NCBI GenBank assembly: GCA_950097015.1
Contig: CATNEN010000039.1
Coordinates: 5,596,501 to 5,660,500, forward strand
Length of the DNA stretch: 64,000 nucleotides
Source of the DNA: Macrostomum hystrix
Lineage: Eukaryota; Platyhelminthes; Macrostomidae
Direction: 5' to 3'
In this document: positions 34,690 to 48,275 of the stretch, piece by piece
How the letters are laid out: the number at the start of each line of letters is the position of its first letter
Numbering within the stretch: the first letter of the stretch is position 1
Notes under the pieces: model-generated
Database searches by the model: none
Seen by the model: only the letters and a program-made list of their open reading frames with translations
Told to the model about the DNA's origin: nothing
Position numbers and translations under genes: made by a program

Positions 34690-34785
34690 CCCTGATGAAC
34701 ATCCTGATGAACATCCTGATGAACATCCTGATGAACATCCTGATGAACATCCTGATGAACATCCTGATGAACATCCTGATGGAGG
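34690..34785. repeat. 12-bp tandem repeat
   Basis: Eight copies of cctgatgaacat, the last diverging to cctgatggagga. Confidence 0.97.
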
Positions 34786-35645
34786 AGCATCCGTGACGTG
34801 TAAATTTTATTTTCCAGTATTTTTATCGGGACGGAGCTGTTGTGCTCCGTGACAGTTCGTTAATGCGATCTCAGAAAAATTAGCCGAGTTCTTCACCTTT
34901 ATTACAACAACTGTAGCGGCCACGGCTCAGGAGACTCAACGAGCCTTAATTAGAGAAAGCAAGTTTTAATTCCTTAGCGAAGCCTCGAAGTCTGGCTTTG
35001 AAGCTCTGCTCTGTGCTGTTAAAAAAGCTCAACAATTTTGACTTTGAAGTTGGCATTACTAAATATGGGAAAGTTCAACCTGAGCCTTCCTAGATAGCCA
35101 AATCTGATTGCCTATTAGTCGCAATGATGACTTCTAAGGCCCCTATATACATCCTCATCTCCGCGGCCTGACTTGGACGATCTGTGAGACAGTGTGGACG
35201 GAAGGAAACGCTGCTATGTTGAGTTCCATTTCACCAGGTGTGAAATAACTTAATTAGTCTCACGGAAGCTGTGTCGGATGTGCCTAATGGAACAGGGGCC
35301 TGGACTAGGTTGAGCAAATGATTGGCAATGCAGCTGAAGCCATGGGTTTGAGGAATCAAAGCAGATAAAGATTTATTGATGATTAATAGAGACAACTGAC
35401 AGTGACAGTGACAATTAAATAAATAAGGACGAATCAGTGGGCTATATTCAACTATTCAACTATTAGTGTTGTCAAACTGACAGCTGTCAGTTGTCAAACT
35501 GATCATCTTGAAGGAAGGTTTTTAAAGTGAAAGATGCAAATTTGACAAAGCTTTGCAAAGCTGCGGTGATCATTTTCAATACATGCATGTGTCAAAAAAG
35601 GCAGATGTCAACATAGCCTGTGCTAAAGATAATTCCTTTGATACC
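34786..35645. other. Unique intergenic DNA
   Basis: No gene or element recognised. Short motifs of the next array (ctgtcagttgtcaaactga) appear at about 35480-35505. Confidence 0.4.
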
Positions 35646-35649
35646 TGAC

Positions 35650-36375
35650 ACGTATCGAAGATTACAAATATAAAAAGTTCCTGGTGTCATAGATTACAGA
35701 TATCAAATACAACAGGTATCAAAGATGACAGGTGTCAAAGATGACATGTATCAACGATGACAGATATCAAATACAACAGGTATCAAAGATGATAGGTGTC
35801 AAAGATGACAGGTATCAACGATGACAGATATCAAATACGACAGCTGTCAAAGATGACAGGTGTCAAAGATGACAGGTATCAAAGATGGCAGGTATCAAAT
35901 ACGACAGCTGTCAAAGATGACAGGTATCAAAGATGACAGGTATCAAAGATCACAGATATCAAATACAACAGGTATCAAAGATGACAGGTGTCAAAGATGA
36001 CAGGTATCAAAGATGGCAGGTATCAAATACGACAGCTGTCAAAGATGACAGGTATCAAAGATGACAGGTATCAAAGATCACAGATATCAAATACAACAGG
36101 TATCAAAGATGACAGGTGTCAAAGATGACAGGTATCAACGATGACAGATATCAAATACGACAGCTGTCAAAGATGACAGGTATCAAAGATGACAGGTATC
36201 AAATATGACATGTGTCAAAGATGACAGGTTTCAAATTTGACGGGTATCAAATATGATAGGTGTCAAAGATGGCAGGTGTCAAAGATGGCAGGGGTCAACG
36301 ATGGCATGTATCAAAGATGACAGGTGTCAATATTACCATCTGTCATGGATGACAGGTATCAAGGATTCTAGGTGT
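35650..36375. repeat. 16-bp minisatellite array with higher-order structure
   Basis: About 45 copies of gacaggtatcaaagat with variants gacagctgtcaaagat and acagatatcaaatac. A composite block of several units recurs around 35870, 35930 and 36050. Many units carry the palindrome gacagctgtc. Confidence 0.95.
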
Positions 36376-37065
36376 CATTGAAAACCAGAACCAAGTTAGT
36401 AACTTAGCTTAGAAAGATTCACCTGTACTCAGTTTTCCTGACACAAGTCCCCTCTCCAGACAAGACCAGCCAGTTATAAAAGTGCAGTCACTGTTCTGTT
36501 CGATCGAGTATTAATACGAGCCGTAAAATGTTTGTGAGCTAAAATTTTCACCCGCCTAGCCAGCTTACAGAGCCAGTAATAGTTGCTATTCGGCTGTGAA
36601 TAACTGATTGTCAATGCCAATTGACGGCATCTGCTAGTTAATTATTCAGAAATCTTCGGTAGCTACTTTGAATAATCGCGTCTTGGCGGAGGATGGGGTG
36701 TCTGAATAAGCAAGCCTGGCATGTGAGGATTTTTATCCCATTGGGGAGTGTTGCTTTATCAAGAAGGGTTTAGTTTGCTTGTCAGTTTTAGTTAAGCAAC
36801 TGTTAACGGCTAAGGCTATTTTAATCTCATTAATTTGGTATTTTATTTTGTGAAGCGGATACAAACATTTTAAAAGCGTTTCACACTACTATTTTATTAT
36901 CAACAGCAGAGAAGTTTGAACGTCTATGTATTTATTTGCATTTCATAGTCAATAGTCGAAAAATTTAGCCAGGGGTCGGTAGCCGCATGCACATGGGAAG
37001 GACGCTGATTGCACAGACTAGGTCAGGGAGATAGGAGACATATAGCTTGTACGACAGGAAAGATA
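36376..37065. other. Unique intergenic DNA
   Basis: AT-rich, no gene seen. Confidence 0.4.
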
Positions 37066-37069
37066 TGAC

Positions 37070-37800
37070 AGAAGAGAACAGGAGAGAGATGAGACAGGAG
37101 AGAGATGAGACAGGAGAGAGATGAGACAGGAGAGAGATGAGACAGGAGAGAGATGAGACAGGAGAGAGATGAGACAGGAGAGAGATAATACAGGAGAGAG
37201 ATGAGACAGGAGAGAGATGAACCAGGAGAGATATGAGACAGGGGAGATATGAGACAGGGGAGATATGAGACAGGGGAGATATGATACAGGAGAGAGATGA
37301 GACAGGAGAGAGATGATACAGGAGAGAGATAATACAGGAGAGAGATGATACAGGAGAGAGATAATACAGGAGAGAGATGAGACAGGAGAGAGATGAGACA
37401 GGGGAGATATGAGACAGGAGAGATATGAGACAGGGGAGATATGAGACAGGAGAGATATGAGACAGGGGAGATATGAGACAGTAGAGAGATGAGACAGGGG
37501 AGAGATGAGACAGGGGAGATATGAGACAGGAGAGAGATGAGACAGGGGAGAGATGAGACAGGGGAGATATGAGACAGGAGAGAGATGAGACAGGAGAGAG
37601 ATGAGACAGGGGAGATACGAGACAGGGGAGATATGAGACAGGGGAGATATGAGACAGGGGAGATATGAGACAGTAGAGAGATGAGACAGGGGAGATATGA
37701 GACAGGAGAGAGATGAGACAGGAGAGAGATGAGACAGGGGAGATATGAGACAGGAGAGAGATGGGACATGGGAGATATGAGACAGGGGAGATATGAGATT
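37070..37800. repeat. 16-bp minisatellite array, related to the 31.4-34.3 kb array
   Basis: About 45 copies of gagatgagacaggaga and gatatgagacagggga. The reverse complement of the 31.4-kb unit reads gagatgagacacggga or gagatgagactcggga, so the two arrays are the same family in opposite orientation. Confidence 0.95.
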
Positions 37801-37952
37801 CGGGAGTTATAAGACAGCAAATTCTTAGCACGTGCGATTGTAAATTCATAAAAGTTTTACAACATCAAAAGACTCAGTCTACAGTCTACAGAAAAATCTG
37901 CTCATTGTTGTCGTTGCTATAGTCTTTTTTCGTTGGCTGCTGACAATTCTGT

Positions 37953-38702
<750 letters not shown>

Positions 38703-38794
38703 CGTCCGTTTGCTCCGTAGGTAGACACACTGAATGCGATTTTGAAGGAAAAAATATAACTGCTTTTATTGTAATTGCATTAGGAAAGCTCAAA

Positions 38795-39705
38795 TTCTAA
38801 GGGGACGAGCTGAGGTGTGAAGGGGACAAGCTGAGGTGTGAGGGGGACAAGCTGAGGTGTGAGGGGGACAAGCTGAGGTGTGAGATGGACAAGCCTGAAG
38901 TGTGAGGGGGACAAGCCTGAAGTGTGACGGGGACAAGCTGAAGTGTGAGGGGGACAAGCTGAGGTGTGAGGGGGACAAGCTGAAGTGTGAGGGGGACAAC
39001 CTGAAGTGTGAGGGGGACAAGCTGAGGTGTGAGGGGGACAAGCTGAGGTGTGAGGGGGACAAGCTGAGGTGTGAGGGGGACAAGCCTGAAGTGTGACGGG
39101 GACAAGCTGAAGTGTGACGGGGACAAGCCTGAAGTGTGAGGGGGACAAGCTTGAGTGTGAGGGGGACAAGCTGAGGTGTGAGGGGGACAAGCTGAAGTGT
39201 GAAGGGGACAAGCTGAGGTGTGAGGGGGACAAGCTGAGGTGTGAGGGGGACAAGCCTGAAGTGTGAGGGGGACAAGCCTGAAGTGTGACGGGGACAAGCT
39301 GAAGTGTGAGGGGGACAAGCTGAGGTGTGAGGGGGACAAGCTGAAGTGTGAGGGGGACAACCTGAAGTGTGAGGGGGACAAGCTGAGGTGTGAGGGGGAC
39401 AAGCTGAGGTGTGAGGGGGACAAGCCTGAAGTGTGACGGGGACAAGCTGAAGTGTGACGGGGACAAGCCTGAAGTGTGAGGGGGACAAGCTTGAATTGTG
39501 AGGGGGACAAGCTGAGGTGTGAGGGGGACAAGCTGAAGTGTGAAGGGGACAAGCTGAGGTGTGAGGGGGACAAGCCTGAATTGTGTGGGGGGGACAAGCC
39601 TGAAGTGTGAGGGGGACAAGCTGAGGTGTGAGGGGGACAAGCTGAGGTGTGAGGGGGACAAGCTCAGGTGTGAGGGGGACAAGCTCAGGTGTGATAGGAA
39701 CGAGC
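38795..39705. repeat. 21-bp minisatellite with a roughly 360-bp higher-order repeat
   Basis: About 43 copies of gtgagggggacaagctgag with 22-bp variants (aagcctgaagtgtg). A composite block of about 17 units starting near 38890 recurs near 39252. The rare unit acaacctgaag appears once in each block, 361 bp apart. Confidence 0.95.
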
Positions 39706-40203
39706 TGAGGGATAAAATAGACGGCTACATATATTCTGTATCAAAAAGTTCAACAGTGCAGTATGAGATCTGCATGAGACAGAAGGCAGGCTGCTGTCTG
39801 CAGAACATACCCAGAGATCAGAACAGTGTCGCAAATCAGAAATTGAATTTGGCTTTGAAGCTTTCTGCGTGTCGGCCACAGAAAATCTCCCAGAGCAGCC
39901 ACAAGCGCAGATGCTGTTTCCCGGGAAGGTTTGGCAAGAGATCCCACTGTCTCACCCGAGTCCGGCAAATGATGGATGAGAAATGAGCATTAGCCGCGAG
40001 CAGCCAGGCAGGGCATGGCTAGTGTTTCTGAGGCTGCAAAATTTACTGCCCGGGACACCCCACTCCGTCTAGTGAATGCATGGGGTGACATCTGATGGCC
40101 TGATAGTAATTGGAAAGTATTTCTCTGGCTTACTGGTCACTAAAGGAACTGCTCCTTGCAATATACTCGCGGCATGCTACCCATGACAGACTTTGTACAA
40201 TGG
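39706..40203. other. Unique DNA between two arrays
   Basis: Open frames of 60-70 codons on both strands at 39685-39990. No recognisable domain and no convincing splice pair. Confidence 0.35.
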
Positions 40204-43200
40204 CTAGCGTGGATTGCTAGTCTAACCCACTAATCATGGACTAAAAGAAGGGATTGCTAGTCTATCCCACTAATCATGGACTAAAAGAAGGGATTGCTAG
40301 TCTATCCCACTAATCATGGACTAAAAGAAGGGATTGCTAGTCTAACCCACTAATCATGGACTAAAAGAAGGGATTGCTAGTCTATCCCACTAATCATGGA
40401 CTAAAAGAAGGGATTGCTAGTCTATCCCACTAATCATGGACTAAAAGAAGGGATTGCTAGTCTATCCCACTAATCATGGACTAAAAGAAGGGATTGCTAG
40501 TCTATCCCACTAATCATGGACTAAAAGAAGGGATTGCTAGTCTATCCCACTAATCATGGACTAAAAGAAGGGATTGCTAGTCTATCCCACTAATCATGGA
40601 CTAAAAGAAGGGATTGCTAGTCTATCCCACTAATCATGGACTAAAAGAAGGGATTGCTAGTCTATCCCACTAATCATGGACTAAAAGAAGGGATTGCTAG
40701 TCTAACCCACTAATCATGGACTAAAAGAAGGGATTGCTAATCTAACCCACTAATGATGGACTAAAAGAAGGGATTGCTAGTCTATCCCACTAACCATGGA
40801 CTAAAAGAAGGGATTGCTAGTCTATCCCACTAATCATGGACTAAAAGAAGGGATTGCTAGTCTATCCCACTAATCATGGACTAAAAGAAGGGATTGCTAG
40901 TCTATCCCACTAATCATGGACTAAAAGAAGGGATTGCTAGTCTATCCCACTAATCATGGACTAAAAGAAGGGATTGCTAGTCTATCCCACTAATCATGGA
41001 CTAAAAGAAGGGATTGCTAGTCTATCCCACTAATCATGGACTAAAAGAAGGGATTGCTAGTCTAACCCACTAATCATGGACTAAAAGAAGGGATTGCTAG
41101 TCTATCCCACTAATCATGGACTAAAAGAAGGGATTGCTAGTCTATCCCACTAATCATGGACTAAAAGAAGGGATTGCTAGTCTAACCCACTAATCATGGA
41201 CTAAAAGAAGGGATTGCTAGTCTATCCCACTAATCATGGACTAAAAGAAGGGATTGCTAGTCTATCCCACTAATCATGGACTAAAAGAAGGGATTGCTAG
41301 TCTATCCCACTAATCATGGACTAAAAGAAGGGATTGCTAGTCTATCCCACTAATCATGGACTAAAAGAAGGGATTGCTAGTCTATCCCACTAATCATGGA
41401 CTAAAAGAAGGGATTGCTAGTCTATCCCACTAATCATGGACTAAAAGAAGGGATTGCTAGTCTATCCCACTAATCATGGACTAAAAGAAGGGATTGCTAG
41501 TCTATCCCACTAATCATGGACTAAAAGAAGGGATTGCTAGTCTATCCCACTAATCATGGACTAAAAGAAGGGATTGCTAGTCTATCCCACTAATCATGGA
41601 CTAAAAGAAGGGATTGCTAGTCTATCCCACTAATCATGGACTAAAAGAAGGGATTGCTAATCTAACCCACTAATCATGGACTAAAAGAAGGGATTGCTAG
41701 TCTATCCCACTAATCATGGACTAAAAGAAGGGATTGCTAGTCTATCCCACTAATCATGGACTAAAAGAAGGGATTGCTAGTCTAACCCACTAATCATGGA
41801 CTAAAAGAAGGGATTGCTAGTCTATCCCACTAATCATGGACTAAAAGAAGGGATTGCTAAGTCTATCCCACTAATCATGGACTAAAAGAAGGGATTGCTA
41901 GTCTATCCCACTAATCATGGACTAAAAGAAGGGATTGCTAGTCTAACCCACTAATCATGGACTAAAAGAAGGGATTGCTAGTCTATCCCACTAATCATGG
42001 ACTAAAAGAAGGGATTGCTAGTCTATCCCACTAATCATGGACTAAAAGAAGGGATTGCTAGTCTATCCCACTAATCATGGACTAAAAGAAGGGATTGCTA
42101 GTCTATCCCACTAATCATGGACTAAAAGAAGGGATTGCTAGTCTATCCCACTAATCATGGACTAAAAGAAGGGATTGCTAGTCTATCCCACTAATCATGG
42201 ACTAAAAGAAGGGATTGCTAGTCTATCCCACTAATCATGGACTAAAAGAAGGGATTGCTAGTCTATCCCACTAATCATGGACTAAAAGAAGGGATTGCTA
42301 GTCTATCCCACTAATCATGGACTAAAAGAAGGGATTGCTAGTCTATCCCACTAATCATGGACTAAAAGAAGGGATTGCTAGTCTATCCCACTAATCATGG
42401 ACTAAAAGAAGGGATTGCTAGTCTATCCCACTAATCATGGACTAAAAGAAGGGATTGCTAATCTATCCCACTAATCATGGACTAAAAGAAGGGATTGCTA
42501 GTCTATCCCACTAATCATGGACTAAAAGAAGGGATTGCTAGTCTATCCCACTAATCATGGACTAAAAGAAGGGATTGCTAGTCTATCCCACTAATCATGG
42601 ACTAAAAGAAGGGATTGCTAATCTAACCCACTAATCATGGACTAAAAGAAGGGATTGCTAGTCTAACCCACTAATCATGGGACTAAAAGAAGGGATTGCT
42701 AATCTAACCCACTAATCATGGACTAAAAGAAGGGATTGCTAGTCTAACCCACTAATCATGGACTAAAAGAAGGGATTGCTAGTCTATCCCACTAATCATG
42801 GACTAAAAGAAGGGATTGCTAGTCTATCCCACTAATCATGGACTAAAAGAAGGGATTGCTAGTCTAACCCTCTAATCATGGACTAAAAGAAGGGATTGCT
42901 AGTCTATCCCACTAATCATGGACTAAAAGAAGGGATTGCTAGTCTATCCCACTAATCATGGACTAAAAGAAGGGATTGCTAATCTAACCCACTAATCATG
43001 GACTAAAAGAAGGGATTGCTAGTCTATCCCACTAATCATGGACTAAAAGAAGGGATTGCTAATCTATCCCACTAATCATGGACTAAAAGAAGGGATTGCT
43101 AGTCTATCCCACTAATCATGGACTAAAAGAAGGGACTGCTAGTCTATCCCACTAATCATGGACTAAAAGAAGGGATTGCTAGTCTATCCCACTAATCATG

Positions 43201-44704
43201 GACTAAAAGAAGGGATTGCTAGTCTATCCCACTAATCATGGACTAAAAGAAGGGATTGCTAATCTATCCCACTAATCATGGACTAAAAGAAGGGATTGCT
43301 AGTCTATCCCACTAATCATGGACTAAAAGAAGGGATTGCTAGTCTATCCCACTAATCATGGACTAAAAGAAGGGATTGCTAGTCTATCCCACTAATCATG
43401 GACTAAAAGAAGGGATTGCTAATCTAACCCACTAATCATGGACTAAAAGAAGGGATTGCTTGTCTATCCCACTAATCATGGACTAAAATAAGGGATTGCT
43501 AGTCTATCCCACTAATCATGGACTAAAAGAAGGGATTGCTAGTCTATCCCACTAATCATGGACTAAAAGAAGGGATTGCTAATCTAACCCACTAATCATG
43601 GACTAAAAGAAGGGATTGCTAGTCTAACCCACTAATCATGGACTAAAAGAAGGGATTGCTAATCTATCCCACTAATCATGGACTAAAAGAAGGGATTGCT
43701 AGTCTATCCCACTAACCATGGACTAAAAGAAGGGACTGCTAGTCTATCCCACTAATCATGGACTAAAAGAAGGGATTGCTAGTCTATCCCACTAATCATG
43801 GACTAAAAGAAAGGATTGCTAGTCTATCCCACTAACCATGGACTAAAAGAAGGGATTGCTAGTCTATCCCACTAATCATGGACTAAAAGAAGGGATTGCT
43901 AGTCTATCCCACTAATCATGGACTAAAAGAAGGGATTGCTAGTCTATCCCACTAATCATGGACTAAAAGAAAGGATTGCTAGTCTATCCCACTAACCATG
44001 GACTAAAAGAAGGGATTGCTAGTCTATCCCACTAACCATGGACTAAAAGAAGGGATTGCTAGTCTATCCCACTAATCATGGACTAAAAGAAGGGATTGCT
44101 AGTCTATCCCACTAATCATGGACTAAAAGAAGGGATTGCTAGTCTATCCCACTAACCATGGACTAAAAGAAGGGATTGCTAGTCTATCCCACTAATCATG
44201 GACTAAAAGAAGGGATTGCTAGTCTATCCCACTAATCATGGACTAAAAGAAGGGCTTGCTAGTCTATCCCACTAATCATGGACTAAAAGAAGGGATTGCT
44301 AGTCTATCCCACTAACCATGGACTAAAAGAAGGGATTGCTAGTCTATCCCACTAATCATGGACTAAAAGAAGGGATTGCTAGTCTAACCCACTAATCATG
44401 GACTAAAAGAAGGGATTGCTAGTCTATCCCACTAATCATGGACTAAAAGAAGGGATTGCTAGTCTATCCCACTAACCATGGACTAAAAGAAGGGCTTGCT
44501 AGTCTATCCCACTAACCATGGACTAAAAGAAGGGCTTGCTAGTCTATCCCACTAATCATGGACTAAAAGAAGGGATTGCTAGTCTATCCCACTAATCATG
44601 GACTAAAAGAAGGGATTGCTAGTCTATCCCACTAATCATGGACTAAAAGAAGGGATTGCTAGTCTATCCCACTAATCATGGACTAAAAGAAGGGATTGCT
44701 AGTC
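40204..44704. repeat. 4.5-kb satellite of 40-bp units
   Basis: About 112 head-to-tail copies of a 40-bp unit, halves gggattgctagtctatccca and ctaatcatggactaaaagaa. It is extremely homogeneous: recurrent variants are taacc for tatcc, ctaat for ctagt and aaccatgg for aatcatgg. The first roughly 1.6 kb is nearly invariant and the right third has more variants. No spacers, so not a CRISPR array. The right edge lies 11 bp from the donor of the exon at 44715-44939. Confidence 0.98.
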
Positions 44705-44714
44705 CCGCACTCAC

Positions 44715-44939
44715 CCTGCAGACCAGGCTGCAGACGAGAGACACAATCAGTAGCAACAGGAAGGCGACGGAGATGGCCACAACCACCGGGTTGATGGCCT
44801 CATTGACGAAGATGAGAATCAGAGGTGTGAGAATCAGGGCGACCACCTGCACTACGAAGATGACCACGGTGCGGCACAGGTTACCGTCTAGGCAGCAGCC
44901 GTCGCTGGCGCCGCCTCGGTCGCGACGCCTTCGAGGCAT
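44715..44939 (-). CDS. 5' exon of a small two-TM membrane protein
   Basis: Starts ATG 44939 (MPRRRRDRGG, a basic N-terminus), followed by two strongly hydrophobic segments: TVVIFVVQVVALILTPLIL (about 28-47), and PVVVAISVAFLLLLIVSLV (about 54-72). It ends at donor TGCAGG|GTGAGT, phase 0, after 75 codons. The positive charges before the first segment predict a cytoplasmic N-terminus. Without the donor the frame would stop 14 codons later. The downstream exons are most likely those at 37.95-38.70 kb, which would put the 40-bp and 21-bp arrays in one intron of about 6 kb; this link is inference. Family unknown. Confidence 0.5.
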
Positions 44940-45072
44940 GAAGACTTTTGTCTCGAATCTAGCAAAAACCAGACTGAACCAGTTTCGCTTGAACTGTAGT
45001 AACTGTAGGTCCAGAGTTTTTGTTAACAAAAAACGCCTCCTATATATTGCATGCTGCCAGGCTGAAAGTTAA

Positions 45073-45485
45073 ACACGGCCAATCCCTTGACCAACTCCCT
45101 GCAGCGGCCCATCCCCCAACTGTATTAACAATCCCCGCTGCCCCTTCCCTATCCCCTCTTGCCTTCCTCATTTCACTTGGCTGGTGTTGCTGAGCGGGTT
45201 CAAGCGACAGTTCGCAGCATCCTGTCTCTATCTATATAATTTTAAGAAGAGGAAAACTTACAGAAACACCCTGGAAAGTTACGAGACAAATAGAGAGAGA
45301 GCGAGTGAAATAAATTGTTTCGCCAAGTCACTATGCTGCTTTTTTTATTTTTACGACTGGATAATGCAGTCTTCTTCTGCGCTGTATCGTTTCGCGACTA
45401 ACTGATTAGCTTTCTGTTCATGTCATTTGTGAATATTTGCTGATGCCAAGTAACATCGCTTTGCTCCTAAAATATGAGAGCCCCT
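45073..45485. other. Unique intergenic DNA
   Basis: No gene recognised. Confidence 0.35.
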
Positions 45486-45489
45486 CCTG

Positions 45490-46010
45490 ACTCTCAAAAT
45501 ATTCTCCTAACACCCGAGAGCCTCTCCTGACACCCGAGAGCCTCTCCTGACACCCGAGAGCCTCTCCTGACACCCGAGAGCCTCTCCTTACTCTCGAGAG
45601 CCTCTCCTGACACCCGAGAGCATCTCCTGACACCCGAGAGCCTCTACTTACTCTCGAGAGCCTCTCCTGACACCCGAGAGCCTCTCCTTACTCTCGAGAG
45701 CCTCTCCTGACACCCGAGAGCCTCTCCTTACTCTCGAGAGCCTCTCCTGACACCCGAGAGCCTCTCCTGACACCCGAGAGCCTCTGCTGACACCCGAGAG
45801 CATCTCCTGACACCCGAGAGCCTCTCCTGACACCGGAGAGCATCTCCTGACACCCGAGAGCCTCTCCTGACACCCGAGAGCCTCTCCTGACACCCGAGAG
45901 TCTCTCCTGACACCCGAGAGCCTCTCCTGACACCCGAGACCCTCTCCTGACACCGGAGAGCCTCTCCTGACACCCGAGAGCCTCTCCTGACACTCAAAAA
46001 ACCTCATGAC
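45490..46010. repeat. 20-bp minisatellite array
   Basis: About 26 copies of cctctcctgacacccgagag; an alternate unit has ttactctcgagag. Open minus-strand frames are artefacts. Confidence 0.97.
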
Positions 46011-46544
46011 ACCCAAGAGTATTTTATAGTAGCCAGTGGACTGTAATTGTAGTTTAACATTAACTGAATAGGGAGGATCGCCTGCTCGCTTGTAATGATG
46101 CCCAGAGTCCCTGAATACATTGTTTTTACCATCTGGTTTTTCGCAGCATCTATTTAACTGACGCTTTATCTGTTCGTACAGGCTATTACATTAATTCTCA
46201 CTGTATATTTATATAGGAGAATAATTTCTAGCATTAATGTTAAAAAGAACACATATTTCTAGTATAAATATTTCTACTTTATATTCAATACACAAAAACA
46301 AAATTATTTTACAAAAAAACATTGTTTGCATCTGTTCCTTTGTGCAGCAGTTTAAAGTGCCAAGATCAAGTGCGAGAAATCGCTTTCAGCAGCAGCTCGT
46401 TTCTGAAAGTATTGGTTATTAAGCTTAAAATAATATTAGCTAGGTCTATAATAATAATTGGGAATTAGGCTAGACGTTTCAGAAATTCATGGCTGTCAGA
46501 AATAAGCTGGGAAAGGCCGCAAGGTGAAATGGGTATCGGGTAGG

Positions 46545-46640
46545 GGTTTTCTTGAAACAGCGATTGTCTCTCGCAACTAAATCCCTGAGCTCGATTCCGC
46601 AGCGAGGCCACAATGGCATGCATATATAAGGCTGTAGCGA
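46545..46640 (+). mobile_element. Head fragment of the tRNA-derived SINE
   Basis: Matches the 5' part of the family: tctcgcaactaaatccctga, gctcgattccgcagcgaggc, cacaatggcatgca. Truncated at both ends. Confidence 0.6.
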
Positions 46641-46762
46641 GTTGAGCCACGTAAGGTTTATTTGGAAGAAGCAGGGTACGGCCCGCGAGACAAAGGTCTT
46701 AATTTGTCTTTGAAACTATCTATATAAGCTGCAATCCGACAGGTTAAAACAAAGACTGAATC

Positions 46763-47014
46763 TTACAAATCAGCGACCATTTTGCAGCTGCGGTCTTGTG
46801 CAACGTATAAGTCGTTTTGATCTGTCGGGGCAGTCTTGACGTAAATGCGGTAGTAGTACACAAGATCAACTTGCTCGTCCGTGCAGCCGAACAGAACCCT
46901 ATTGAGGTGGTAGACGGTTCCCGCCACGACTATCAACTCCAAGTTGAGCAGGAGGCATAGGTAGAAAAAAAGCTCGGCGTACAAAAGGAAATCATTAGGT
47001 AGAAAGTTGAGCAT
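46763..47014 (-). CDS. Possible small single-TM protein
   Basis: An 83-codon ATG ORF. One hydrophobic segment (AELFFYLCLLLNLELIVVAG) is followed by a polar tail with YYYRIYVK. The composition is protein-like and unlike neighbouring AT-rich DNA, but there is no recognised family, no splice evidence and no visible promoter, so it may be spurious. Confidence 0.3.
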   Translation of the reverse strand: MLNFLPNDFLLYAELFFYLCLLLNLELIVVAGTVYHLNRVLFGCTDEQVDLVYYYRIYVKTAPTDQNDLYVAQDRSCKMVADL

Positions 47015-48275
47015 GTTTCGCTTCCGGTAGAAGTTCGCGCCAAGTTTGACAGCGGAGAATGTCGCAACGAGACGTGTTGATAGGCAATTTGAATAAACGA
47101 TGTGAAGTATGTCTTACTGTGGCTTTTTATAGCTAGCTTTGCTATTTTAGTTCTAGACAAGGACATAGACAGAGGAAGACGTTTTATGAACTAATTTCAG
47201 ATTTTTTTGATTTAAGGAATTTATAGATTTATCCTTCCGGGCGCGGCTGGTTGGCATAGGAACGGGTAGGGAAGCGTCCTTCGCACATGCAACTAGAAAT
47301 TGCGAGCCGGACAAAGCCGCTGCGAAAAAGTCACCTGGCAAAAGGCATCTGGCAAGTCACCTGGAAAAAGTCACCGGGCAGCGGACACTAAAGATCCTTC
47401 AATACCAACAGGTATAAACATAACGTGCATATTGTATACTTTTGTATTGGAACTGAATATGCCAATTCATCTCATTTCACTCAGTCAGTCGAAGCATCTT
47501 TTCAGTTTTTTCTCAGCCGAAGATTGTGCAACAGGTTTTTTATTTACCATTTTAAACTTAAGCTGCATTTTATCTGTACAGGGTGAGCGTCAAATTGAGA
47601 ACCTCGCTTGTCTTCAGCGACGAGTTCACTCCACGGCCTGTCGAGCCATTTTGGTGACCCATGACGCTTGCGCAAAGGTGTTTACGCAGCTCTGACACTC
47701 GTTCTGAGTCGCTCCTGTAATTTTTCGGCATTCCACCGGAACCGAAAATGTAGCTACTGGCTCTACCGAATCCTCATGGCTAACTCTTACACATAGACTA
47801 CTTAGAGTACCAAGTAGTAGTGTCAACAGTCTCTGCTCCCGGATTTTCAAAGCGCCGTCAGAACTAGCGAGAATGGCTATGCAACTAATGCAATTCTGTC
47901 CACATTAAATGCTTGATGCTTGTTCAAAATGACTGTCCTGTCGGCACTGCTTTGCTCCCATTCGCACCAGGTGCCAGGAATTTCGATTTACTCGAATCGG
48001 GACAAACCAACTAACCAACCATTCAGCACTTGTCCATTCGGTTCTCAATCGTGAAAACCTCAGACCATTCTCGTCTTATGTAGCAAACCTTGGAAACCTG
48101 GAATCATGTAACCATTTACTATGTAGATCAGAGTGTGACAAGTCGGCGGATTATCGAATATTTGCTGTACAGCCTGTCAAGTTGGAGCTTTGCCGGCATA
48201 AAGAATGTATTTATTAATGACGCAACATTTATGAGTACTAAATTATTGCACGCTAATAACGCTACTGTCGTCCAG
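47015..48275. other. Intergenic DNA, 3' of the Kelch gene
   Basis: Several 60-130 codon ORFs on both strands, none with a recognised domain. Confidence 0.35.

Noticed and set aside
37023-37849. Minus-strand ORFs of 265-294 codons
   Set aside because: 16-bp purine-rich array read in two frames; only Ser/Leu/Pro/His repeat residues.
40204-44704. CRISPR-like array
   Set aside because: Units are contiguous 40-bp repeats without unique spacers, in a spliced animal genome.
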